The notes beneath the pieces were generated by a model. The model had not been told where the DNA came from, did no database searches, and was given only the letters and a program-made list of their open reading frames with translations. Positions 12,066-23,096 of a DNA stretch of 64,000 nucleotides are shown here, piece by piece; the stretch's first letter is position 1, and the number at the start of each line of letters is the position of its first letter. The position numbers and the translations under genes were made by a program. This DNA comes from Lyophyllum atratum (lineage: Eukaryota; Basidiomycota; Agaricomycetes; Agaricales; Lyophyllaceae). The stretch is from contig JACGCN010000023.1 of the NCBI GenBank assembly GCA_014905825.1, positions 62,001 to 126,000 on the forward strand. The letters are read 5' to 3'.

Positions 12066-12910
12066 TTGGGGAAGCAGTGTCAAGATCCCGTCGAGTCAAT
12101 TGGCCAGGCCGAGGAAGACATGCTGGCAGCGCTCAAAAACTTCGACACAGACACAGTTATAGTTGTCGATGATTCTGGCTCAATGCGAGGGAGACTCTGG
12201 ACGCAGGTACATCCTCGAGACATACATTTCGGAGAAGTTCGCTCAACCCCCCTCTTCAGGCCGGGACGACCCTTGCTCAACTAGCGGCTGTCGCATCAAA
12301 ATACGACACGGATGGAATTGAGATCCAGCTCCTGCACTCGAGGCAGTCGCGTGAAAATGTCACAGTAAGCAAATTGGTTGTATGCATGACGGGGGACGAG
12401 CCAATCTCATAAATACGGGAACCTCACAGAACATCGCGGAAGTGAAGGCTCTTTCCTCTTCTGTTACGCCTAACGGACGGACGCCCCTTGGTACCAAATT
12501 GAAAAGTCTCCTGGACGCATATTTTGAGAAACTCGATCGAAACGGGCAGACGAAGCTGCTGAACTACATACATAGTCATCACGGATGGTGCTCCAAGTGC
12601 GTCACCCTCAACTCTTCTTCAGATAAACTTATCAGTGTTATGCTCTGTAGCTGACGGCGACACCACCGAGAACGCCATGGTAGAAGCCGCGAAAAATTAG
12701 ACGAGCGCAATGCTAAAGTAACGCAGATCGCATCCAATTTGTGTGGATAGGAAGGGATCCTGGTGCCGCGCGATATTTGTAGAAATTAGACGATGGGCTG
12801 AGCGACAAGAATGTCCGGGTATGTCTCTCATCTCTTGCCCATCATGAGGTGCGACTGATGAACACGTTTACAGGATATTGTGGATACAACGACTGGCGAT
12901 TTGATAAATA
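12066..12910 (+). pseudogene. Decayed von Willebrand factor A domain gene
   Basis: The MIDAS motif TVIVVDDSGSM (near 12155-12186) opens a vWA domain of the kind common in Agaricomycetes. It continues after an intron with AGTTLAQLAAVASKYDTDG, then a TPLGTKLKSLLDAY block, an IVITDGAP strand, QFVWIGRDPGAARYL and a DIVDTT end. Several lesions are visible: a 4-bp tandem duplication (CATA twice, 12567-12574) shifts the frame before VITDG, the frame is lost near 12690-12700 (TAG at 12698) and again near 12730, and an in-frame TAG sits at 12780-12782. The gene cannot give a full product. The decayed 3' end runs up against the stop of the F-box gene on the other strand. Confidence 0.75.
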
Positions 12911-13004
12911 ACCAGAAAATCCATTCGATACACCCGTCCGAACACGCGATACTGCGCTCCACCAACAAAAAAGGAAGAAAGATCGAACAAACATTAGAAA
13001 AGAT

Positions 13005-14749
13005 TTATGACGCGACACACCCATCCGAGGTGCTTCCAACGAATGCCTTGTCCTTCAACACCGCTGTCCGTATCCTCAAGTCCTCAACCTCCTCCTGCAG
13101 CAACCTCGCCCGTTCCCTCTCCTGCATCCGCAACCTCGTCAACAGCGGTAGAAATTCCTTGACCTTGTCCCACTTCTCACACCTCAGTCGAATAATCTCT
13201 GAGATCTCTATCGCAAAGTCGAACGGGATATGCCATGTGATCCCGGTCACGACTGTGCAGTCCAGAGGGCAGATCTGGCTCAAGAAAAGCGCGACGGGTC
13301 CTTCCTCTTGGATGATCGAGACGCCCATTGAGAGACAGCGGAGCGCCTTGAAGGGCATGTGTTGGTAGGGGGAAGTGGTGTCTGAGGGGGACGGAATATC
13401 TGCGGTGGTGGCGTTGATGAAAAGCCCGAGTGTGTGGAGTTTGGGGCAGTAGCGAGCGAAAGGAAGGAGGGCCCGGAGCGTGAGATTCGATTGCTCCAAG
13501 TATATGGGTTCGTTGTTGAGGAAAAGCTTCTCGAGACCTGGCCAAAAGGTGGCGATTTCTTCCACGTCTTCTTGCTGTAGATGTAGGGGGTGGTGGTGCA
13601 TTACATCGAGTGAGATGAGATTCGGGCACTTGAAAAGCGGCCGAAGGGTATCCATGGTTAGACAGTCATCCTTATTCGGAACTTGAGTGGAAACTATGCT
13701 GGAGCCGTGAGAGACCAAAACAAGCATCTTGAGGAGCTGACAGTTTTCGGCGATAGCAGTGACTAGGCGGAGCACGTTGGTCGGCGTTTCGATAATCAAC
13801 GACTCGAGGAATAGGGAAGTCAGATTAGTTGGTGCAAATGATGTGTCGAGAAAATTGGTTGCGTCGTCGAAAAGGACAGTGATGTTAAGGTCCCAGAGGG
13901 AAGGGAAGGAGCCTTCGACCAACGAAGGCTTGAACTGAATGACATCTTCTGAATGACCACAGCCTTGACGCTCAAAGTACTGAAACTCGATGGCCTCGAG
14001 GTCCTCAAGGTGAGACACGGCTTGGGCAATTTTTGTTGTGAAGCAGAAGCGCGGAAGCGTCAGTTTCTGCAGCCTGGTTAGGTTCTGGAGGAGATCAATA
14101 GTCGAATTTTCGATGGAGGCTATGGAAAATCTGAAACGAAGGTCGAGGTGGATGATATGTGGCATTCTAGCGGCAACGTCCTCGAAGAATGAATGAGCGC
14201 CGGCGATTTCTCTGGGAAGGGTGACAGCGAAAGATTTGACGTTCTTATGCATAAACAACACGCATTGGGAAAGGGGTGCGTCCCATTCCAGGGCGTGTAA
14301 ACAGGGAAGGATGTCCAAACTCATCCGGGACCTTGCGATATCGTCGAACACACTCTCATGCAAAGTATATCCAGCTTCAGAGCTTAGGTACGAGAGAGTG
14401 CGGATACGACGACAGTAGCGTTCAAACCGACGCCAATCACTGGTTTCCAGCGGTCTCGTAAACCCCTAAATTTGTTCGGAACGGTCAAGCCAGGTACATA
14501 TACATGAACTTCCTTGATACTCACATACGCCTCATCGACGGTAATGGCCTCCAGTGGTGCGAGAAGGCTGAAAAGCCGGCGAAGATCTCCAACATCCTTC
14601 CATAGAGCGTCGAGAGCTAGTTCCGACCACTGCTTGCACACTCTGGCATTCGAAGTGTTGGATGCGTCATCCAGAAACCGGAAGATTATGTCGAGCAATT
14701 CAGAAATTGCTAGGACTCGGAGGGTCTTCGAGGTGACGAATGCTGCCAT
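13005..14749 (-). CDS. F-box/LRR-like protein
   Basis: Two exons on the minus strand (14749-14525, then 14465-13005; intron GTGAGT...TTTAG) give 561 residues. The N-terminus (LLDIIFRFLDDAS...ARVCKQWSELALDALWKDV) fits an F-box. The rest is rich in spaced Leu blocks such as LTRLQKLTLPRF and LTSLFLESL, as in the many F-box/LRR-like proteins of Agaricomycetes. It probably recruits substrates to an SCF ubiquitin ligase through Skp1; substrates are unknown. The first true ATG on the frame is at 14749 (MAAF). A short charged segment at the C-terminus (QERERARLLQEEVEDL) may form a coiled coil. Confidence 0.8.
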
Positions 14750-15699
14750 GATATTCCTGGCGTGTCGGCGCGGTATTGGCACCTAGAAAGATGTCAAGGA
14801 AGGAAGAGATAAAGAGTATAAGGATTCAACGTTCAACATCAACCGATCACGTTTGCTTTGGACGACATAGGTACACAAAGATGTCATCAGCGTGATCAAC
14901 AGGCACAAGCGTACGGGTCAACCTCCGAGTCCGAGCAACCTCCGATTCATCATTGGTTGCTCTTGGTCTTCCACCCTCATTCTTGACAATACTTACGCCT
15001 GTCGCCTTCGCTGTTCCCGAATGCCCGGAAACATTTCCGAACACTGCGCGAGTATTCTCAACACGGAAACTGTTTGCGTTTGCATGCAATGGTATGACAT
15101 CTGCCGACCGATTCTGAGGCGGGACATTATGGGTGGAAGAGACCTCCAGCGACTCGCCCAATTGTCAAGTAAAATGGGGAGGAAGCAGGATGATCATGAG
15201 TGAAGGTGCGTAATGGGTAGCTATCCGCTGTGCTCATCACTGACCCAAAATACTGGACAGGATACAGACTTTGAGGCCAGCCTTGGAGTCAGCGATAGTG
15301 GGCGCGTTTCGAACATTCCTTTTCTTCCTTGATGTCAGTCCGTGTGTGTGACGTTATGGCTCGTTCCTGTGGTCCGCGCGGTTGGGATAGAGTTGGCCAG
15401 CTGTTATCACTTCGCTAGGAAGCGCATTTTTACTGCTAGTCGAGTCGAGGAAGCTACGACGCTTTTGGGTAAGGAGACATAGTCGCTAGCACTGGGCAAA
15501 ATGATAACAAATCTGTCAATCCTACATTTGCTTTGATCAGAGTCGGAGATAACGATCAGATCTCTTCGAAGCAGGCATCCACTCAACTGTTCTCACACTC
15601 CCATCCACACAACGCCTGATCGATAGCTGTTCGAATCGCGATCGGCATTCAAGCATCCAAGCATTCTGCATTCTCCCTCTTCGAGCGTCATCTCTGTCC
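14750..15699. other. Intergenic region between divergent F-box genes
   Basis: About 950 nt between two divergently transcribed genes, so it must hold both promoters. A 104-codon open frame on the minus strand (14847-15161) has no recognisable features. Confidence 0.4.
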
Positions 15700-16935
15700 A
15701 TGATATCTCTCCCACAAGAGCTCATCGAGACGATCGTCGACATTCTCCACGATGATATCGGTAGCCTTAAGGCCTGTGCATTTGTCTCCCGCGCGTGGAA
15801 CCATCGCAGTCGCATTCATCTGCTCCATAAAGGTGTAGTCCTCAACCTGCAGGACGCGACGGTCGGGCCACCAAACTTTGAAAAGGCAACCAAAGACCGA
15901 GTCACGGCCTTCCAACGCCTCCTCTCCACTCAGCCCGCCATGATAGAACATGTGCAATCGTTCGAAATTCGGAATTTGGTCTGGCGTTTATCCGACGAAT
16001 GGACAAACCTTCTCGTGGAGATCATTCAGGCGCTGCGCCATATCCGTCAACTTACATTCCGAAAAGTGCGCTGGTATTTCATTTCCGACGCACTCCAGAA
16101 GGGATTTATGGCCACGCTTCGACTCTCGACGTTGGTGTCCATCAACTTCCACAAACTCATCATGTCCGATCCCTCGACCTTGGCCAGCCTTCTTGTTCTT
16201 CCTCCGAATCTGCAGGATATGCGGATCTCCAAGTTCCGTTGCACAGACAACTCAGGCGAGATTACCATTGCTTCTGGTCACGGAAAGCATCTCCATCCCC
16301 TCCGCTCTCTGTCGGTTGATGCGGGATCCACTATCCAAGAGATCCCTCTTTTGCAATCACTTTTCGGTGAGGACAAGTCCCCTTACAATCTGAAGAGCCT
16401 TCGCCATCTCCGCGTTTCGGAGACGTGCCCCAGCAACGCCGCTCGGCTCCTTTTTGAAGTATCCCTCCCAACGATCGAAGAGTTTGAAATCATCGGCGCC
16501 AGTCCATCCCCACACAGTATGTCTGCGAACAGAGCTCCCTTCGTTGCCCTGTGTACTCATTTGTGTTGTCAAGCTTTACCCGTCACGTTAATGGTCCCTC
16601 TCAGACGGCTGCCATGCCTTCGCCGTCTCGTTATTCCACGCACGTTCCTCCAGGTCCTGTTGGATCCTACGTATTCAAGTCTCGATGAAAGACATGGTCT
16701 AAAAGACATTTGCATCAAATCCGTAGACGTAAGCAGCTTGACGTTGGACACTCTGACCGACTTGGATGCAGCTTTGGCCCAAGCCGCATTCGGAGCTCTA
16801 CGTCGGGTGGAGTTACAAGTTTCAGGCAGATCATGGATCAAGGCGTCTAAGGGCGTCCTACTTGGCCGTTTCCGTAAATCGAAGGAGCGTGGAGTTGAGA
16901 TTAGTGTCATCAAGGAAACCAAGGACCGCTCATGA
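15700..16935 (+). CDS. F-box domain protein
   Basis: An uninterrupted frame of 411 residues starts MISLPQELIETIVDIL, followed by SLKACAFVSRAWNHRSR. This is the classical F-box (LPxELxxxI ... CxxVSRxWxxxxR) at the extreme N-terminus, as in the large basidiomycete F-box family. Leu-rich segments follow with no sharp repeat. A 57-nt stretch with a strong donor (GTATGT, 16517-16573, ending CAAG) is a multiple of three and could be an intron; removing it leaves the frame open and would give about 392 residues. Predicted role: SCF substrate adaptor, substrate unknown. Confidence 0.78.
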   Translation: MISLPQELIETIVDILHDDIGSLKACAFVSRAWNHRSRIHLLHKGVVLNLQDATVGPPNFEKATKDRVTAFQRLLSTQPAMIEHVQSFEIRNLVWRLSDEWTNLLVEIIQALRHIRQLTFRKVRWYFISDALQKGFMATLRLSTLVSINFHKLIMSDPSTLASLLVLPPNLQDMRISKFRCTDNSGEITIASGHGKHLHPLRSLSVDAGSTIQEIPLLQSLFGEDKSPYNLKSLRHLRVSETCPSNAARLLFEVSLPTIEEFEIIGASPSPHSMSANRAPFVALCTHLCCQALPVTLMVPLRRLPCLRRLVIPRTFLQVLLDPTYSSLDERHGLKDICIKSVDVSSLTLDTLTDLDAALAQAAFGALRRVELQVSGRSWIKASKGVLLGRFRKSKERGVEISVIKETKDRS

Positions 16936-17276
16936 GATGTACGGCTATCTGTCTACGGTTTGTTCTCACTGCTCATATTGACCAGGCAGTGTTATGGGTA
17001 TACTTTGAAGCATTCGTTTGACATGCATCGGAAGGCGAGGGTTCTAGAGATATATTGTATGTGAGTATTGCGATCTTTCCTTCGCCACCATCACACATTT
17101 GTGGCTATTGTACATTTCACTTCATCTTCATTTCTCGGCCTTCTGTTCTGGCATCCCACTTAACGTTGGCATGTATTGAGCTCAAGCTTGCGAACACAAC
17201 CTGCTACTAGGTCACTCGCCAATACATAAATATCATTTAAGACTTGTTATGCCACGAACCATCCCAGGCGGTGTAC
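16936..17276. other. Intergenic region
   Basis: About 340 nt between the convergent F-box gene and the lactonase remnant; only 3' flanks are expected and no feature is seen. Confidence 0.4.
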
Positions 17277-17700
17277 TCAACGGGTGGACCTACACGCAGG
17301 ATGCTTCTCATCGACGAACCTCCAAACGCCCTCTTTCTGGCCTGTCAACGTCCAAGACTTGAGCTTCGCCGGATACTTCTCAGTCACAGGAATCAAACTC
17401 GCATCGTTCGCGAGCATCACGAACACATCGTTCGAGTCGAACGCCCCTACCTTCCTGATCGACTCGCGCGACGTCTTAGGCTCCTCACAGCCCTTGCTGT
17501 TGTCCAGGACTCAAGAAACCACTCTTTCCGTTTGCCATCTCGGATGTGCCGTCTTCTTGGTACGATATGACCTATTCTGCGGAGATGGTATGCAGGGCGT
17601 CTTCGACGAGATCGCCGGCTCCTCAAGAAGGAAGAAATAACCTTGCGTGTGCTTCCAGTCATATCCTCGAACGTCATAGACTTTGCTGTATAATTACCAG
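17277..17700 (-). pseudogene. Remnant of a metallo-beta-lactamase-type lactonase
   Basis: Read on the minus strand, the last 60 codons before the TGA at 17277-17279 contain VGAFDSNDVFVMLANDASL, then a hydrophobic-acidic segment and a GVWRFVDE end. This matches the C-terminal part of fungal AhlA-type lactonases (hydrolases of the metallo-beta-lactamase fold). Upstream pieces such as HTQGYFFLLEEP and SYQEDGTSEM lie in different frames. The N-terminal HxHxDH metal site should lie where the dehydrogenase gene now ends, and it is absent. I read this as a truncated, frameshifted relic. The family call rests on remembered sequence pattern and is uncertain. Confidence 0.45.
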
Positions 17701-17967
17701 AGTGTTGCAAGGGAGTCGAGGTATCCGGTGATTCTCACGATGATCACGAAACATGAAGAACGAGCCACGGCGCCTAGAAATAGGACGCGATATACAAGAA
17801 GCGCACGTTTTGCCTGCATAAGGCTTGTTAACCAGGCGAGGATATAACACCTCTCGACGACAGGCAGTTGTGCTATAGCGTGATCAACGCAAGACTTCAC
17901 ACCAGCAATACCAGGCAAAAAATACGCATTAGTACATCCGAGGTTCCAAATGATACTTGGCAAAGGT

Positions 17968-19220
17968 TTAATCGAAGAAACTTCCCCCGTTGACGGAAAC
18001 CTGATAACAACGTGAGCAACAAATACTTAGGCAAGAGACGTGCAGGACGGACACTTTGACCTGGTGTAATCGTGAATCTCTTAGTACAGAAGAGATGCGA
18101 AGAAGACTCACCTGTTATGAAGTGAGCTTCTTTCGAAGCGAGGTAGGACACCACACTAGCTACGTCCGCTGGGGCGCCAATATATCCCACCGCAGTCTTC
18201 TTCGATTCCTGTTGAGAGTGGCATGAGAAAGGAAGTCATCAAAGGCCTCAAGTGCGACCCACCCCTTCGACGAGCGCGGTCAAGTTATCCCCTGCAATAT
18301 TACGGACTAAAAGAGAGGCGTTGAGCCGCATCATTTGCTAGCCCACTGACAAGACCTACGAAGTGGAGTATCGATTGCCCCTAGACGAATTCTGTCATCC
18401 ACGAGCGAAGATTAGTTGGAAAGAGGACCAACCCGGTGCGTATGCATTGACGGTGATACCATGAGGCCCATATTCTCGCGCTAAGATGTTTTTAGGTTCA
18501 AGAACAGAAGTCGTGAAGGCATAGACGCACCTGCGGATTGCGTTAAACCTCGGATAGCAAATTTCGTCGAACAATATGCCGCCGTATACGCTTCGCCTGT
18601 GCAACGCAACGATCAAGTTGAACCATCATGGTACGACGAAGCATAGCCTCACCTTGCTTGCCAGAAGCGGATGATGCGCCGATTATCCGCCCACCCCCTC
18701 CTTGAGATATCATCTGCCGAGCAGCGTACTTGTAGCATAGAAAAATGCCCCTGACGTTGATGCCGAACAATCGGTCCCAGTCCTCGGCGGTAGCTTCGGA
18801 AGGGACGTTAGAATGAAGTTGTCCGAAAGTGAATATCGTAGTCATCACTTTCTGACAGTGATTTTACCATCGCCACACCGGCATTCGCGACCATCTGCCA
18901 CGCCATCGTATCTCAGCCTGCGCTCGGATTTGACGCACGTATCACGCCGAAGGACTTACCACATTCAATGATCCCAACTCCTTTACGACGCGCGCAACCA
19001 TGGCCTCTACCTCAGCCTCCACAGAAACGTCTCCGACGACACAACACACCCTCCTCCCATACTTATCCGCAATCTCTCGGCTCAGATCATCAAGGCTCTC
19101 TTGCCAGCGAGGTAAGTCGTTCACAGAAACATCGAAACCATCCTCGGCGAGCCGTAGAGCGACGGCCCTGCCTATACCTTGAGCGGCGCCAGTAACAAAA
19201 GCAACTTGTTTGGAGGCCAT
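17968..19220 (-). CDS. Short-chain dehydrogenase/reductase (copy 1 of tandem pair)
   Basis: Ten exons on the minus strand: 19220-18960, 18894-18849, 18793-18653, 18596-18531, 18480-18433, 18380-18360, 18306-18263, 18208-18112, 18060-18053 and 18000-17968, giving 254 residues, the standard length for a classical SDR. It shows the cofactor motif TGAAQGIG (residues 10-17), NAG (91-93), Asn114, the GASSASG serine (142/143), Tyr156 and Lys160 in the YCSTK motif, and GITVNAYAPG after it. It should be a cytosolic NAD(P)H-dependent oxidoreductase. The overall pattern is nearest to acetoin/diacetyl reductase-like SDRs, but the substrate cannot be stated. Exons of 21 nt and 8 nt are needed to keep the frame, and the downstream paralogue has the same two. 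Confidence 0.88.
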
Positions 19221-19252
19221 CCGATTTTCCCTGCATTCGGGCTGGCCATTGT

Positions 19253-19264
19253 GGTATTTATGAG
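19253..19264 (-). promoter_or_regulatory. TATA-like element of SDR copy 1
   Basis: On the minus strand CTCATAAATACC lies 33 nt before the ATG. SDR copy 2 has CTCATAAATATCC at nearly the same distance, so the element has been kept since the duplication. Confidence 0.5.
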
Positions 19265-20648
19265 ATGCGGAGTCTAATCAGGATCGGCCAAAGCCGATGA
19301 TCAACTTGATCGTGATTGTCCCTGTTAGAATTGCAGGGGCATTAGCGGGTAAGGCACGGGTTCAGATATGCCTTCCAGGAGCTCCCAAGTTGTAGCCATG
19401 CCTTTTCGACCGCACATCGAGTAGAACGCTCCAAGTCCACGATCCTTCATTATCCCTCTTGAGATCTGGTTTTCTGAGACCAGTGGGCTTCGCATCAGCC
19501 ATCGTTCAAAGTGAGCCATTCCCCCGATCCCGATCCGTTCGTACTTTCTTTAGGAATGTCACAAGACTGCGTACAAGGTCGAAAGGACGCGCAGACCATC
19601 ACCACATCAGAAGCTCCTGGTGGATCTTCCTGCCACCAAAGTGGCTCTTACCTCGTCGACGGTACCCGGAACATCATATCCGTCATGGAAAGGCTCCTAG
19701 CTATTTCGGTCCAAACGTCCGAGATCCACCGTCGAATAGGGGACTAAAATCTTCAGCTCGAAGAAAAGAACGAGCTGGACTGCGAAAGGTGCCGAGAAGC
19801 TTTGAAACCAAGCGAACCGTCAATACCAAGTTTGGACAATATGGGGTATACCGTATCTGTGTTCGTCCTATGACGCATCTAATCTCTGCGCTCGAAGCTT
19901 GATAGGTGAAGCATTCATTATGCGTACCTGAATGTCCAGTAACCGGTGACCGCTGGGCAGCACGGGAATCGCGATTTGATTTTTGATTTTCAATCGTAGG
20001 GGCTCCGATTGGCGTCGAGGTCTGAATTCTCTTACGCTGATTCTGCGTAGGAAAACCTGTATCGACTTTCCGTCGCGAGCTCTCGAGGGCTCATTGTATT
20101 CTTTTCGCATTGGCATAGGCACATGTGCGAGCGGTCCAATTCTAGGATCTTGTCCTCTACAGTCTTGTGAATCTTGTCTTTCGCCGCTTGAGGTGAGACC
20201 CTGGTCGATCTCGAAAGAATAATGGAAGTACCGCCACCGAGGATCGTCAAATGCCCGGGACCAGTCGTTCGGGGTCACCATCGGGTACATCGCGCAAAGC
20301 CTGAACTCACTTCAAGATCATTCGTTCGACGACCCGTCGAAGAACATTGCTTGTTATGGGAATCAGATGCGCTAGTATTCTGTCACTGTTCTTCGCCATC
20401 CGTAGACCATATGCTATGGGCCCCCCAACCCCAAGTCACTAAAAGGGTGACGTCCGAGTATATCATGGTCGGGTTTGAGAGACGAAATCCTCCCTCATCC
20501 AAAGAACTTCGTGTTTATTCAAGAGCATGTTAGCGATAAGACTAGTAGTCGAGTGAACCACCTGGTGAAGTTACAGCTTCGGATTACGCTTGTTCACACC
20601 CGTAATCCTAGACGGCACAGTTGAAGTCCTACATGACGTGACGATACC
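19265..20648. other. Spacer between the two dehydrogenase genes
   Basis: About 1.4 kb. A 140-codon frame at 19868-20290 (minus) shows no domain. Nothing else can be supported. Confidence 0.4.
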
Positions 20649-21918
20649 CTAATCGAAGAAACGTCCTCCATTTACGGAAACCTATTAGTAGCAAAAATCA
20701 GTCAAAGGTTCAGTGAAAGACATATGCACGACAGACACTTTGACCTGGTAATATAGTGAGTCCCTCAGCTCAAGGCGATCGCGATACGGTGGACAGACTT
20801 ACCGGTGATGAAATGAGCTTCTTTCGAAGCGAGGTAAGATACTATACTGGCTATGTCTCCCGGATTCCCAATATACCCAACGGCGGACCTTTTCGCTTCC
20901 TGTGGGTAATTTTGAGAAACACATTCATCAAGAGAACGTCGAGTGCGTCTAACTTTATTGAAAAAATCTGTATCTTCGCCTGCCATATTTTGAACTATAA
21001 AAGAGACATTCAGCCGTGCTATCTCCAGCCACGTTGATGTAACCCACGAAGGGGAGTGTCAATGGCCCCTGGAGATATTCGATTAATGAGTAGCAAAGGG
21101 TAGCGGGATGGAAGACCGACCCGGCGCGTAGGCATTGACAGTGATACCATAAGGTCCATATTCTCGTGCTAATGAGTTTTGAACTTCGACGAAGAAAAGC
21201 GCGAAGGCATTGTTGAGACGCACCGGCAGCTTGTGTTAACCCTCGGATCGCGAATTTACTTGCGCAATAAGCCGTCATATTCGCTTCGCCTATGTATGGT
21301 GTGGAGCGATGAAACCTTGGACATCATGTTATGCACGAAGAGCGAGCTCACCCTGCTTGCCAGTAGAAGATGACGCACCGATTATGCGTCCACCCCCTCC
21401 CTGAGATATCATTTGGAGAGCAGCATACTTGTAGCACAGAAAAATGCCGCGGACGTTGACAGCAAACAGCTCATCCCAGTCTTCGGCGGTAGCTTAGGCA
21501 CAAATGTTAGAATACAAGTTCTTAAAATAGCAATACAATGATCCTCACTTTCCGCCATTGGTTTCACCATCATCACACCAGCGTTCGCGACCATCTATCA
21601 TGTCATGATAATTCAGCCTACGATCAAGTTATGGCGATTTGAAGGCACGACACTTACTACATCCAACTTCTCCAAATCTTCCGTGACACAGGCAACCATC
21701 GCCTCCACCTCCGTCTCCACAGAAACATCTCCCAGGACACGGCAGACCTTCCGCCCATACTTATCCACGATCTCTCGGCTCAACTCATCAAGGGTCTCTC
21801 GCGAGCGGGGCAAGTCGTTTATAGCGATATCGAAGCCATCATCGGCGAGCCGTAGAGCGACGGCTCTGCCTATTCCTTGAGCGGCGCCAGTAATGAATGC
21901 AACGCCTTTGGAGGCCAT
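20649..21918 (-). CDS. Short-chain dehydrogenase/reductase (copy 2 of tandem pair)
   Basis: Ten exons on the minus strand: 21918-21658, 21594-21549, 21492-21352, 21289-21224, 21168-21121, 21068-21048, 20994-20954, 20899-20803, 20744-20737 and 20681-20649, giving 253 residues. Nine of ten exon lengths equal those of copy 1; exon 7 is one codon shorter. TGAAQGIG, NAG, the Asn/Ser/Tyr/Lys catalytic set (YCASK) and the VNGGRFFD C-terminus are all present and no lesion was found. Protein identity with copy 1 looks high in exons 1-4 and low in exon 7. Function as for copy 1: NAD(P)H-dependent oxidoreductase of unknown substrate. Confidence 0.88.
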
Positions 21919-21951
21919 GCGGAAAGGATGATGTCATTCTCGCATCCTCTT

Positions 21952-21964
21952 GGATATTTATGAG
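21952..21964 (-). promoter_or_regulatory. TATA-like element of SDR copy 2
   Basis: CTCATAAATATCC on the minus strand, 34 nt before the ATG, matches the element of SDR copy 1. Confidence 0.5.
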
Positions 21965-22516
21965 TTTCGGGGTCTACCCGGGCCGAGACTAGACATTTCT
22001 CGGAAGGAATTTTTGAACAGCGTTCAACATGCGTGTCCCTGATTTCGAGGCGCGACAGACATAGATCTAGGGAGGGGGGTCTTGAGCGCTGAGCGCTAGC
22101 ATTGTACTCAGCCAACGTTGTATGAGTACTAGTCGATGTGGTGGTGGGTGGACAAGTCTTCTCGGCGAAAGCCGATAAGTTTGCTTCCGACTCCGTTTCC
22201 ACTTGGTTCGGATCCCCAACTTTGCTCGCCGCTTCGTGATAGTTCGTATGATAATATTCACCTCTCATGATCATCATAGCATTGGCCGAGCGTGCAGCTT
22301 CGAGATCATACATGCAGTACCGCCTGAGCAAGGTGCGAAATCGGTAGATTGTGTGGTACGTCGCCGCTTTTCAATACTGGTCATGCCAACGTAAACATCG
22401 TGTCCCAAGGCTATTACAATACTGCAGTCTTGGTCCGCAGCGTTACTGTGTCAAAGCCTTCCCAATCCCGTATGGAAAATGAGCCTTAGATGAATTACTC
22501 CGGGGCCCGTTCTTTT

Positions 22517-22742
22517 TTCGGTCAAAAGCGACCGGGATATAAAGCGAAGAGTACAGGAACCTGAAGACGCACTTTTCGCGGTCGAAGTCACCGGCGTGCA
22601 CGAGAGTTCAGAAACCTGGAGATGCACTCTTTTCGGTGGAAGTGACCAGTCTCAAGCGGAGAGTCCAGAAACCTGAAGATACGACTCTTCTCGGTCGAAG
22701 TGACCGGCGTGTAAAGCGCAGCGTCCAGAAACCCGAAGACAC
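22517..22742. repeat. Minisatellite, about four 57-bp units
   Basis: Four degenerate head-to-tail units share the pattern TCGGTCGAAGTGACCGGCG, then AAGCG, GAGTCCAGAAACCTGAAGA and a CACTCTT end. Units begin near 22517, 22574, 22631 and 22688. The GGTCGAAGTGACC core is an imperfect palindrome. No gene spans it. Confidence 0.75.
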
Positions 22743-23096
22743 CAGTTTCATGGGTCTTAGGACGGCGCCACTATTCGAATCCTGGGTGCTCGGGTACGTC
22801 GAAGCACATCCCCGGGCCCAAAAGGGACCGGAAGTAGATTCGCGAAACGTGAGTAGACGCAAGTAGTAAGTATATGCGTCTTCTGGTACATTGGCGTCTA
22901 ATCTCGCCCCATGATGATCCATCGCTCCCTAAGTTCCTCGACCAACGGCGGTCATTATTTACCATTTTATAGCACCACAATAATATAAGGCTCCTTGATG
23001 GTCGGTACATGGATGCCTTAAACGCTTGGTACGAGAGTAATCAGCATCTAACGTTCTCCACCTCTCCAGACTCCTCTCATCTTTACAACAGCCAAA

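Noticed and set aside
20649..21918. SDR copy 2 as a pseudogene with a frameshift in exon 4
   Set aside because: Re-reading 21281-21290 shows the codons for GEANM are complete; the frame continues through all ten exons.
22517..22742. A CRISPR-like array
   Set aside because: Units are contiguous and degenerate with no unique spacers, and the genome is eukaryotic; it is a minisatellite.
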